Source: Escarpia spicata (lineage: Eukaryota > Annelida > Polychaeta > Sabellida > Siboglinidae). From it: a stretch of 64,000 nucleotides of DNA. The stretch spans positions 28,335,819 to 28,399,818 of the forward strand of contig OZ023217.1 in assembly GCA_963995525.1 (NCBI GenBank). Direction: 5' to 3'. Numbering within the stretch: position 1 is the stretch's first letter; each line of letters begins with the position of its first letter. Under the pieces are notes generated by a model, which saw only the letters and a program-made list of their open reading frames with translations, ran no database searches and was not told where the DNA came from. Below, piece by piece: positions 10,119-20,300 of this stretch. The translations under genes and the position numbers were made by a program.

Positions 10119-11327
10119 CGTTGACTGATTTAAGTTGTTATGATAAATTGTACAACTCCTCCTTCATACATCGATATTGTAGTGATATTATGAGGTTATA
10201 CACGTTATTTTCTATAGCTGGATACAATTAATGTTTGCTATGTATGTTTATTGGTGTAGATTATCTCCCGTTGGTTGCACTCGATATAATTATTCTGAAA
10301 ACGAACCCAAGCTCGACGAAACCTAGTCGACTTGTTGGCCCATTCGTATTCATTGTTTTGAATAAAATTGGATTCATGTGTGATTGTGGAACCGTAAGAT
10401 AACTGCTTGTTCCTCTATGACGACTAGTGTTTGTATTACATCGTAATCTTGCACAATAACTAATTCTGACGCTCGTTTCAACTCAAGCTATAGGGGAAGT
10501 GCACCGATATTGAACCCCCTAACTTCCGAGCCCTCTTTCTCAATGCCTGTACGTGATACCGAGGACTATTAAGGATCAGGCCACGAGTTACTACAAGCTC
10601 TGTGTGCAAGCAGGAAATAGAGTCAATGCATTTGTAATTTTTTCCAAAAAATGCAAAAAAGTGTTTTTCGTAATTGGTCCAATTTGAGTAACGGGTGACA
10701 TATATTGGACTACAGTGGTCCTGATATTGGACCAGGTGGTCCAATGTAGGTGCTTCTGGTTCAATATACATCATCCGTCAATGCTTGATGCTTTGAAAGA
10801 AACCAAGGTTCAGCACCCACTTTAGACTTATAAGAAGGTAGTGGCTTAATGCATAAATCACGAAAACTACGGCGTTCCAGTGAGCATACAAATAACATTC
10901 AACGACTAAGCGCCAAATAGATTTGACATAATTTAATTCTGAACTGAGAACAAACAATTATATTTTGTCACGAATACAGGAATACGCCGACAAAGTGATT
11001 GCCATGATAGAATATGTTACGGATAAACGAACAAACCAACGAAATAATGGCCAGTAGAGTGTCTAATAATGGCAAAAAGATACCAGTCAGTAATTGATGG
11101 TGCCTGATCACCAAATTAGGAATACGATCTTTTATTGGCACCCGTCACATCGATAGTTATAGGGCAGGCCTCCAGCACAACTCATGTGTATCCATATCCC
11201 ACAGTGTACACATTTCACCATGGTTTCTTTTCGTTGTTCGTTACACAGTACACAGTACCAAGACTCGTTGTCACATTAACCGCTTTTTTCGTTTTGGCTG
11301 GCAGGAGAAAGCTGCCGGTTTTTTTTC

Positions 11328-11618
11328 CTATCTCAATTGGATCTGTGTCTTTCTGTTTCTTTTACCAACTGTTGAGTTATGCCTACGTTTGTGCCTTTTG
11401 ACTTTTGTTGTTAGTTTTTTATAGGGACTGGAGGTTATGATTTCCGACTTGGTGGTTCTTCTCTTGACCCTAGAAGTCGCTGGTTTTGGGATGGGAGACT
11501 GCATTGCAGGAGTAATGACCTTTCTACCCAGCTCTGGTTGATCAGTCAGCTGCCCCGTGATTGGAACTAATGCTTTATAATGACTAGCATCTTCACTCAG
11601 ATTTAGGTATTTGATCAT
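11328..11618 (-). pseudogene. Second copy of OTU end plus pogo-like basic C-terminal tail
   Basis: The first ~32 residues repeat the end of the OTU domain (LSEDASHYKALVPITG) because of a 140-bp tandem duplication. The rest is basic and includes PKPATSRVKRR and SEIITSSPYKK, resembling the C-terminal tails of pogo/Tigger transposases, where a 'TSSPYK' or 'TSTPEK' motif is common. The match is from memory. If it holds, the OTU domain sits between two parts of one transposase. Confidence 0.6.
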
Positions 11619-11798
11619 AACTGCATCAGACTCATGAAATTCCGTCCCAAATTCAAATCCTTTCTACCCAGCTCTGGTTGATCAGTCAGCTGCCCCGTGA
11701 TTGGAACTAATGCTTTATAATGACCAGCTTCTTCACTTAGATTTAGGAATTTGATCATAATTGCACCAGACTCATGAAATTCCGTCCCAAATTCAAGT
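11519..11798. repeat. 140-bp tandem duplication
   Basis: Two adjacent copies with a period of 140 bp, differing at a few bases. Since 140 is not a multiple of three, the duplication throws the OTU end out of frame and repeats it. Confidence 0.95.
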
Positions 11799-12372
11799 AC
11801 ACTCTCTCCAACGCAGACATGCACTGATCGTTGTAGACAGCGTGCCGTCGCAACGATCTCTATCTTCCCAATCATTTCACTGGGATTCGCCATCGATGCG
11901 ATTCTTTCCTCGATAGATGCGTAACACAGTCTCTGAGGTAGATCTGCGTTCACCGTCCTCTCATCAATGTTTTCATAAAGAATAAAGTTGTCTAGCATAT
12001 GTGCAATCATGTTGGATCAGCGGAAGTCAATTCTCGTGTTCTCATTTGCAGGTCCTTTAAATTGCCATTGTTGTCTCTTTCTGCATGCTGCATATCGAGA
12101 TCTTGACAAATAACAACGGCTCGGAAGAAACAATGTCCATATGTATTGGTTGCGACACACCTGAAATCACTATGTCTGCTGCTTGTGGATGGGCATGGAT
12201 CATTGGACTATTGCTCGCTCGTTGACAGGCTTTGGTTGGTGGATTGTTGCTCGCTGGCTTGGGTCATTAGACTGTTGTTGCTCATTGGCGGACAGGCTAG
12301 GTTTATTAGACTGTTGATCGCTCATGGATGGGCATGGGTTGAAACTATTCTTCCTGGTGCTTGTGGATGAGC
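11690..12372 (-). pseudogene. Linker and OTU-type cysteine protease domain
   Basis: Downstream of the transposase half, the same frame continues through a linker built of degenerate Q-Q-S-N-D-P-C-P-S-T-S repeats, with stops at 12,373, about 12,322 and about 12,208. It then enters an OTU fold. GHCFFRAVV (about 12,110-12,140) matches the catalytic-Cys motif G-x-C-x-F-R. After a one-base shift near 12,013 the frame continues through YASIEERIASMANPS, GKIEIVATARCLQRSVHV and, near the end, LSEEAGHYKALVP, whose His is the expected catalytic residue. OTU proteases remove ubiquitin in host cells and occur as accessory domains in some transposons. The layout suggests an in-frame fusion with the transposase N-terminus. 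It is decayed now. Confidence 0.75.
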
Positions 12373-12894
12373 TCAGCTCATTGAGCTGTTGCTTGTTTGT
12401 GGGCGGACATGGATCATTGGACTGTCGGTCGGTCTTTTTCCAGGAACCCGGCCAGGCTTCTGCACAGTTGTAATACCCGATTCATCCACGTTAAAAATGT
12501 TTGTAGCATCAAATCCGTACACGTCAACCAATGCTTCTAGTTTATCGTAGAACTCATTCACACTCTCACGATTGAACCCTTTGGCTCTCGTAACAGAAGT
12601 TGCCTCGGTTTGACGAAGGGAGAGTTCAGGGTGTCTCCTCATAAAATCACGGTACCAATGTCTGCTAGCTGCTTGTTTTTCAGTGTTGAAGCAATGCCTT
12701 ATCCCATTCTCTACAGCCAACTGATATGCCACATCCATCAAATATTTCCTGGTCATACCAATCAGCATATTCTCCAGTTCTAAAACATGCTCCACTAGCA
12801 TTTTCTCCAACTCTGGCGGCAGAGTGCAAGGGCGACCAACATACTTTCTTGGACCATTAGCGATTTTGTTTTTGTTGTTTAGGTCAAAACTCAA
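12373..12894 (-). pseudogene. pogo transposase N-terminal half
   Basis: A frame of 173 residues. Residues ~15-60 contain VGRPCTLPPELEKMLVEHV and ~45-105 a CENP-B-type helix-turn-helix (RHWYRDFMRRHPELSLRQTEA), which binds the element's ends. Residues ~125-155 begin the DDE nuclease domain: DATNIFNVDESGITTVQKPG, in which the Asp of NVDESG is the first catalytic residue. After VPGKR the match to pogo transposases stops and a Ser/Gln/Pro-rich stretch begins. The second and third acidic residues of the DDE triad are not found anywhere in the element, so it cannot transpose by itself unless another copy supplies transposase. Confidence 0.85.
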
Positions 12895-13575
12895 ACTTTA
12901 CGCAACGTGCGATTTTATATTATCAATAAAATAATGAGGCGTTTTGAAGAAACAAATATTATTAGTTTTTTACTTTTCCGCATATTCCAGCAAAACTGTC
13001 TAACAAAGTGAATATTTCAGAAAATAATATACACCGTTTTTCAAAATGTAGGCCTCCCCTCTCACTCAACAAGGCCCCGAGCCATAAGTAAGAGTATAAT
13101 ATATACATGCAGAAATTTAAATATGACACATTTCCATATCTCATGTGTGTTGGGATGGTACGAATAGTGGACCACGGGTGTCTTATATTGGACACCCCGA
13201 CTGGTCCAATATCGGTCGAAGACATAATTAACTTCTTCGATGTGATTCTCGGAAACTGTACAGTTTTCCGTCTTCATGCCCCTCATGCACGTTATGTAGA
13301 CAACCTACGACACTCTATTGTGATCGTGTATAATCTACTATGTAACAGGCTTTGCATCACGCCTTCAAAGTTGTTTAAATATTACAACGAGATGGAAAAT
13401 AATACACTTTTATTACTTTTTGCGCGTCTCCGCGCTGGCCGCCATTTTTTGCTCTGCGTATAGATGGTATGTTGTGTGAAGCATCCGCCGGGCGTCACTG
13501 CGATCTAATTACTATATATAGGACGCAGAACGGACGGTGGTCCAATTTAAGTACAGGTACAAGGTGTACTTCCCC

Positions 13576-13840
13576 TACTTGTAAACATGTTCTGAATGCA
13601 TGGAAAGGGTAGGCCTGATGCGAGTGTGGGTCATTAAATTTAAATTTTCCGCGGGAATTGCTACACAGACGGGTGTTGAATCGAATTTATGCTACAAATG
13701 TATTTTTATGTATTTTTATAATGTTGTCAAATGTTATATACAATGTTAAACTTTGTGTACACATGGAAAAGGATTTTAGCTAATGACTTATTTTTATTTC
13801 CTTTAATAGAGCATGATTTAAAATTTTCCTCTTCGCGCCA
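13576..13840 (+). repeat. Continuation of the palindromic repeat family
   Basis: Resumes the right arm after the pogo insertion: 'CTTGTAAACATG', 'CTGAATGCATGGAAAGG' and the 'TTTTCCGCGGGAAT' block all recur at 50,325-50,440, and the 'TTTGTGTACACATGGAAAA' block at 50,519-50,540. The first ~60 bp pair with the left arm at 9070-9140. The rest extends past the palindrome. Confidence 0.85.
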
Positions 13841-13875
13841 CCAACCTCGATCTCGGTATGAGATCGAGGCTGGTT

Positions 13876-16420
13876 GCGCGAGTTTATCGTAGTCCTGGCA
13901 TACGACAAGAGGATGATGTAAAACTGCACGATGCTATAAAGGAGATGAGTAAATGGAATGTGTTATACTGGGGGATTTTAATCACGAACATATTTAGTGG
14001 AAATTACTAGGGAGTGTTGGAGGTGATGAGCAAACGTTTTTTGCTTGTAATACAGGACTGTTTTCTTACTCAACATGTTTTGGAACCAACCAGAGGTGGG
14101 AATGTGTTGGATTTAATGTTCTCTTAATGTTCTCTTCTCAGAATGAACCTCTGGGATCTAGTGATCATAACCAGATCCATTTTAATATAAAAGTACAACA
14201 AGGGAATAATGATAAAAAGCATTGAAGGAGAAACTTCAACAAAGGCAAATATAAACAGATGAGAAAATATTTACCACTCATAGATTGTGAAGAACAAGAC
14301 AGCAACAGAATGTTGGACTGTCTTGAAATATGAGATTAAGGGCATTATTGAAAGATGTGTTGCCCTGAAACGATCCAGGAAGAAACACCTTTCAAAGGAG
14401 CCTATACGTAAGACTGCTTACAAACAAATTATATGGAGAGTTTATAGAGACACTGGAAATATAGAAGATTACAACATATACAAAGAGGCCCTTAACATAG
14501 CTACAGCCGAAATTAGAAAATCTAAACGAACTTTTAAACAAAGATTGGAGAATGATATCAAAAATTACGGCAAGAGTTTCTATTCTTATGTAAGGAGTAA
14601 ACAGAAGGTTCGAGATAAAGTGTGACCACTTGAAAACAGCGCAGGAAACGTAATATCTTATGGGTTTCAGATGTCAGAGGCCCTGAATGAGTATCTCAGC
14701 TCTGTGTTTACCACAGAAGATATCAGTTCACTGCCAGTGCCAGTTACTAAATTTGAGGGGGTGAATCAGATCATTTAGGGCAGTTGTTTGTTATTCCCGA
14801 AATGATATAAAAGAAAATTAAGAAGATGAAAGAAAACAAATCACCTGGAGTTGAAGGGATACCACCGAAACTGCTTAAGGAAATGATAGACCAAATCAGT
14901 ACACCACTTGCTATAGTCTTTAACTTGTCGCTTAAAGAGGGAATCGTCCCATTAGAATGGAAAGAAGCAAACATTACGCCATTATTTAAAAAGGGATCGA
15001 GGAGCAAGATAGATAATTACAGACCAGTTAGTTTAACATCAGTTTTATGCAAATTACTAGAAACACTTATAAGAGACCATATGGTGGAATTCTTTGTAAA
15101 ACACAAACTAATAAATGAATGTCAACATGGGTTCTTAAAGGCTAGGTCTTGTCTAACCAATCTCTTATGTTTTTTGGAAGAAATTACAAAGTGGGTAGAT
15201 GACGGGTCACCAGTAGATGTTATCTTTTTTTTCAGAAAGCATTTGATAAAGTGTCACATCAAAGATTTTTGCTTAAACTTAAAGCACATGGTATAGGGGA
15301 TGGGGTGATCAGCTGGATATAAACATGGTTGATAGCCAGAACACAGAGAGTAATAATAGAGGGGGAGTTTATAACTGGAAACCAGTTTTGAGTGGAGTGC
15401 CACAGGGGTCATTGTTGTTGGGATCTATATTATTCTTGATATATATATATGTGTATATATATACATTATTTGGATGATGATGATATATCAAGCAAATTAT
15501 TGAAATTCGCAGGCAATACAAAAGTGTTCAGAAGAGTTAAAACAGATGCAGATAGACACAATTTATAAGATGGTCTAGCCAAATTGGTCAAATGGTCTGA
15601 CAAATGGCAAATGTTATTCAATTTTAGGAAATGGAAATGCATTCACATAGGACATGGAAATGTGGACACAGAATACATAATGGGGGATACCATATTAGAT
15701 AAAACAGTAAAGGAAAAGGATTTAGGAGTAATAGTTTGTGCTGACATGAAAGTTTCAGGAAAATGTGGAATTGCTGCTTCAAAGGGTAACCAAATACTAA
15801 GACAAAGTGGAAAGAATATCACATATAAGGACAAACAGCTCATTGTACCTCTGTACAAAACAATAGTTAGACCTCATTTTGAATAGTATATACAAGCATG
15901 GAGGCCATATCGTAAAAAGGACATAGATAAGCTAGAAAGAGTACAACGAAGAGCAACTAAGACTAAGCTGATTCTTGAACTGAAAGATCATAGTTACGAA
16001 ATATGCCTATCAGAATGCGGGTTGACAACATTAGAGTCTAGGAGACTAAGAGGAAACAAAATAGAAGATTTTTTAAATATTGAATGGTTATGAAGATATT
16101 TATAGAAATATTTTCTCCAAACTTAAAGAAAACAGTAGAGCCAGAGGGCACAACGCGGCATTAGTCAAAGATCAGTGTAGGTTAGATGTGAGAAAATACT
16201 CATTCTCTCAGAGGACAATAAATGACAGGAACAAATTATCTCATGATTGTGTTAAAGCTGGCAGTGCGAATATGTAAAAAAATAAAATTGACAGCTATAT
16301 GGGGAGGGGGGGCTATATGTAGTTGGAAAATTGTTGGACGTAATAAGCCAAAGGCTTCCTTTTCCGCATGCCGTCTGGAGCTTGTAGCCCTGGACGGCAA
16401 TCTTGTTAAATAACATAACA
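13876..16420 (+). mobile_element. Decayed CR1 LINE
   Basis: A non-LTR element of the CR1 type common in vertebrates and other animals. It begins inside the endonuclease (VVYRSPG-like at about 13,888; DFN near 13,978; QDCFLTQHVLEPTRGGNVLD near 14,060; SSDHNQ near 14,160). An RT follows (14,826-15,300), then a conserved C-terminal region (about 15,830-16,270) with KDIDKLERVQRRATK, GLTTLESRRLRG and CRLDVRKYSFSQR, each a hallmark of the CR1 carboxyl end. An 11-bp tandem duplication at 14,114-14,135, frameshifts near 15,235 and many stops inactivate it. A (TA)n expansion replaces the RT catalytic region around 15,440-15,470. Confidence 0.88.
14826..15296 (+). pseudogene. CR1 reverse transcriptase, N-terminal blocks
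   Basis: 156 residues carrying RT finger motifs: KSPGVEGIPPKLLKE, WKEANITPLFKKGSR, NYRPVSLTSVLCKLLE and HGFLKARSCLTNLL. The frame shifts at a T-rich run (about 15,225) just before the first catalytic Asp motif, and the following RKHLIKCH is out of frame with the expected KAFDKVSH. The catalytic Asp pair further downstream is not recognisable. Confidence 0.85.
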
Positions 16421-17185
16421 CAATATTTATTGCTTCTTAAGAAGAATTTTTTTTTACAACATGCTCTCATATATATCACATAGTATGACAGAAAGGTAAT
16501 CGTAAACATTTCAGAGAGATGATGTTGGTGAACAAGTGATGACACACACGCACGCACTCGGTACACACATGCACGTACACGCGACATTTGCATCAACAAT
16601 ATTACGACGACGACGATACGAAGAAGACGTGAAAACACAAATGTTAACGATCATAAAACCAAAACTGTCTTATTTTATTAGCTAACACATTAGGCGACAG
16701 CGAGACAATTCTATTGCCATGTGCAGTATTGTGCATCAATCGACTGCTGATGTGCGCCCGCCAATCTTCTGCATCGGCGCTTTCTCGTCCACTCGATCTA
16801 CCGCGATATGTTATCAGGCGCATCATGCTGTCTCGTACGTTGCCACATATAGGCGATGTTATATAATTGAGTAATATAATCGAGTTTTCCGCTGATTGCG
16901 ACCCGAGTCGAATCGATACAGTTTCAGTTGTCGAGTCAAATCCTTTGGGATTACATATTCAAATGTATAGCTCTGGGAGCGGCATCCCGGCAGATTCAAG
17001 TCACTATAGTGTATTGCGTTTCCGATTAAACATTGTAATTGCTTGGAGTCAATGCACGTCGCGTCCTATTGCTTTTAGTTAAGCCACGTTGAGCTGACAA
17101 TACGTGATTGATTTGCGATGATTGTGTTGACCTGGCTTATATATATGAAATGCTTAGAGATAATGAAAACTGATGTTGCGACTAT
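16421..17185. other. No gene recognised
   Basis: Contains a short CA/CG-rich tract near 16,540-16,580 and no recognisable gene. Confidence 0.4.
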
Positions 17186-17458
17186 GTATAATCAGGTTCG
17201 AATCCTGGGCTGCTGTTTCGAACTTGGGGAGGTTCGTTTACTGCTCGTTGTTCCAAGTCACTCAGATATATGAATGAGTACCTGGCTATATACAGTGGTG
17301 GGTATGTGTGTAGGAATAGTCTTCGCACATTAATTGCAGCTTGGCTGAATGCTTCCCGGAGAAGTCGAGGGAGTGTTCGATTAAACAGGTCTGCCAGGGA
17401 GTAAAGTGTACAGCCTTTAAGCAGTCCCAACGACTGGATACAGCGCTATATAAGAACT
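17186..17458 (+). mobile_element. tRNA-derived SINE, copy 2 (5' truncated)
   Basis: Same family as 1298-1572, opposite strand. It starts at the B box (GGTTCGAATCC at 17,195-17,205), so the A box is lost. The body is followed by a 3' end around 'GATACAGCGCTATATAAG'. GCGCTATATAAG-type tails are shared by many SINEs with the LINEs that mobilise them. Confidence 0.7.
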
Positions 17459-17874
17459 TACCTGTTTTACAAATTCCAAGCGTCAGTATAAAATAAACAC
17501 CTAGATTAGTTCGAAGAATGGCGTATTTACAATTACCCCCAAGAAAGTCCAGACAACTTCAATCATTTAGTCCTAATCTGCATTGTGCTCCAAGAGATGA
17601 GACTAACATTGGAACTCGGGTTTTATCGCTTGCGGCACCAACTCTTTGGGATTAACTCCGTAATATTGGAATTAACTCCGTTAGCTCAGTGGAACACATA
17701 TTAGGCCTACCATTTGCTGTCATCTGAAGACTGTAGTTAACCAAGCTCCCTTACGTATTCATCCTGTTGTCAACACCTGTAATATTGCATGCGATTTCGA
17801 GATCTGAGACTGACCGCTTTGCTCAGCGCCCCGTATGATGTATACTTACCCCACGTCAATGCAGGTATATAAGC
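17459..17874. other. No gene recognised
   Basis: No open frame or repeat that I recognise, apart from a short local duplication of 'GGAATTAACTCCGT' near 17,650-17,690. Confidence 0.35.
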
Positions 17875-18172
17875 TGAAGCGGATCCAGAGAGTGTAGTAT
17901 AGAGAAGTCTAACTGCAACCCTTGAGGCTCATCAAATAAACTGCCATTGGCGGCCGAACCAAATTCATATTCGGTGGTCTGAGCCGAAGCTTCAACATGA
18001 CTCCGCTGTTGCGCTGTCGGATCATGAAAGGGGGCGGGAGGGAGGGGGCCCTGTTGAAAATTCTTCGCCGTCGCGGCTCAACTGATGACATCAGAAGACG
18101 AGGGGGTATTCAAATTTTTCCGCCGCCAAACGTCTAAGGGGCACGTGCCCACAGGTTCCCCAGGATCCGCCT
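17875..18172. mobile_element. Possible short inverted-repeat element (MITE)
   Basis: About 300 bp bounded by AGCGGATCC on the left and GGATCCGCC on the right, which are inverted. The interior shares 'GACATCAGAAGACG' and a 'TTGAA..TTC.TTCGCC' block with the element at 25,925-26,258. No target duplication is clear. Confidence 0.4.
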
Positions 18173-19187
18173 ATGATGAATATCTTTATACGTATCCTAA
18201 TTAGGTATATGATGATATGACATTTAGTGTTGTATTTTCAAAAACTGTGCAGTATTGTTGAAATTTTTTCCTAGGGAAACAAAAACCCCTTACATTGGCA
18301 TTCAACGGTAAAAAAGCGTCACATGGAGAAGAATATAAAGAATCTCCACTCTCACAAGTAACTATCCGAGCTTTCCTTTTTCTAGTTTAGCTTCTAGTTT
18401 CTAGTTGTTTCTAGCGCCCGGCAACGTTCTATTAACTGACTAGTCTGTATATATCGTGGTTACAATGTCTTATGTGGTATCATTCAAATAGTCATCCATT
18501 TTTCAGAACATTATCGCCAGTCCGACATTTCTAAGCTGGCACTGAGGGTGATCACTCCCAAGGTGCATGTCGTCTTTGGTCGTTCTTTTTCGTCCCAAGT
18601 TGAGACGGGACCGACATTAATGTTATCTCCGAGTCACGAGGGATACACAATACCCAATGTTGAGAGCCAGGTTTTATCATGCCTGACCGGTCCGCGTTTT
18701 GAGCTGAGAGCGCTTTCATGCCAGGCGGATGTGTTAACCACAGCACTTTCGCTCTCCGTTGTTAAATGACAACCGCTAACACATAAAGGAGAGTTTGGGT
18801 ATTTCCACACAAGTTGCATTTTGGTGATTATTTGCCCCGGAGTTTGAAGTTTCGGAAGCATGGATGCATTGCTTGCAAACCGCATGACACAGCGAGGAAG
18901 ACATTAGATGGCGCCATGAGAGGTGACTATCTGAACATTCCTTTATTTTTAGTATTGTTTCGTTTGCGAGACGAATAATACTCATATATGCCAAACGTTG
19001 CATGAATTTGATATAATATCATTGCGCACTCGGCAGAAGTCGGTGCTGTTTTCTATACACTCCATATCGAATCCTTCAAATCTTCACAAACAAATATCGT
19101 TTTAATCAACATGTTCAATCATATTGTGTGATCAAATGGATCATCTGCCTCCTTGTTATCATCGGTGTGACGTAAAGTACCTTACTA
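18173..19187. other. No gene recognised
   Basis: Short open frames at 18,548-18,769 and on the opposite strand show no motif I know. Confidence 0.35.
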
Positions 19188-20300
19188 TTGTTTGAAACAT
19201 TGTTGAAATCGTACGATCGTCCCGACCCCGTCCGCCGTCCTTCCCTTCGATTTGCAAGGTGTTTAGTGGGGTCTTTTCTAACAGACAGAGTGCAGCTTGT
19301 TAAGGTAAATCAGACTCTTTCCCAAACTGTGGTAACAAATACCAGTGCACCCAAAGGTTGTGTCAGTTCGCCGATTTTATACACTCTGTGTGACTGTTCC
19401 AGCCGCAGTACTAACAACTACATAATCAAATTATCTGATGACTCGTCTATTCTTGGTCTGTTACATGTTGATTCTGACATCAGTACATACATGTCTGAAA
19501 TTGAAAGCTTTGAACATTGGTATGACAACAACCACCTCAAACTCAATGTCAACAAGACTCAAGAAATGGTTTTTGATGCTAAATGTATTGTTGCCGATCA
19601 CTTGCCTGTTGTTATTCATGGTGAAGAAATTGTCCAGGTCAGTCAATACAAATACCTAGGTATCCATCTTGATAACAAACTTAGCTGGAATGTCAATGTT
19701 CACAGTGTGTGCTCCAAAGTCCACCAGCGGTTGTACTGTCTCCGCAGACTGAGAGCCTTCGGTGTCGATGAGAAAATACTTGTTCTTTTTTATTGCTCCA
19801 TTATTGAAAGCATACTGCGCTATGGGATTACTGCTTGGTTTGGTAATCTGTCTGTTCAGTTAAAATTGCAGCTTTTCGATTGATGAGAACTGCCATGAAA
19901 ATCACAGGTTCCACATCTCCCATGATCTCTCTTCAGGAGAGTTTTGAACAGACACTAAGAAGACAGTCAGCCAAGATTATTTATGATACTAAACATGTTC
20001 TGCATAATGAATTTCAACTCCTGCCATCTGGCAGACGTTATATAACTCCTCTGTGCAGGCTTAATAGATACAGACACTCATTCGTGCTACTTACTCTCCA
20101 TTAAATAACTTAATTCATGATGCCTGCTGCCACAGTGTCACTTGTCGTTTTAGAACAAGTAATGTGTGTGCATGTATTATTTATGTGCTGTTATTATCGA
20201 AGGGTTTTATGTACATATTGAAGTCAGATATGTTCTCACCTGAGACAAATTTCTCAACTCCATAGTTGAGACAATAAAGCATTATCTTATCTTATCTTAC
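19188..20300 (+). mobile_element. 5'-truncated CR1/L2-type LINE
   Basis: Starts inside the RT. APKGCVSSPILYTL is the block before the active site. IIKLSDDSSILG carries the catalytic Asp pair, although the usual Y/F-A is L-S. NNHLKLNVNKTQEMV and YKYLGIHLDNKLSW are later RT blocks. FYCSIIESILRYGITAWFGNL and, after a frameshift near 19,880, FQLLPSGRRY are typical of the carboxyl end. The 3' end has a polyadenylation-like AATAAA at about 20,273 and short (ATCTT)n repeats at about 20,283-20,297, the kind of microsatellite tail used by this group. Confidence 0.88.

Larger units (their letters stand above)
9070..10490. repeat. Large palindromic (foldback) repeat
   Basis: The left arm (about 9070-9740) and right arm (about 9855-10490) are reverse complements of each other over roughly 650 bp, with an AT-rich spacer of about 115 bp. 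Matching pairs include the stretch with 'ACTTCGTGAAAACATAAAC', the 'TACAACTCCTCC' region, the 'GATAATCT' block and 'GTTCCTCTATGACGACTAGT' against its complement. The right arm is interrupted at 10,491 by a pogo transposon and resumes at 13,576. Each arm contains tRNA-like sequence. The same sequence recurs at 49,320-50,600. A TIR-type or foldback DNA element, or two SINE-like units fused head to head, would both give this layout. Confidence 0.85.
10493..13575 (-). mobile_element. pogo-type DNA transposon carrying an OTU domain
   Basis: A 3,083-bp element with terminal inverted repeats GGGGAAGTGCACC (left) and the complement of GGTGTACTTCCCC (right), one mismatch in 13. Both ends are flanked by TA (10,491-10,492 and 13,576-13,577). 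Removing the element and one TA restores the palindromic repeat with a single mismatch to its other copies, which fixes the insertion point. Subterminal copies of 'GGTCCAAT' occur at both ends. TA target duplication and a CENP-B-like transposase place it in the pogo branch of Tc1/mariner. Coding runs on the minus strand: transposase N-terminus, linker, OTU protease domain, basic tail. About 830 bp of non-coding sequence follows the tail. Confidence 0.9.

Noticed and set aside
11615..12010. Host OTU deubiquitinase gene
   Set aside because: It lies wholly inside the pogo TIRs, shares a frame with the transposase half, has several stops and a 140-bp duplication.
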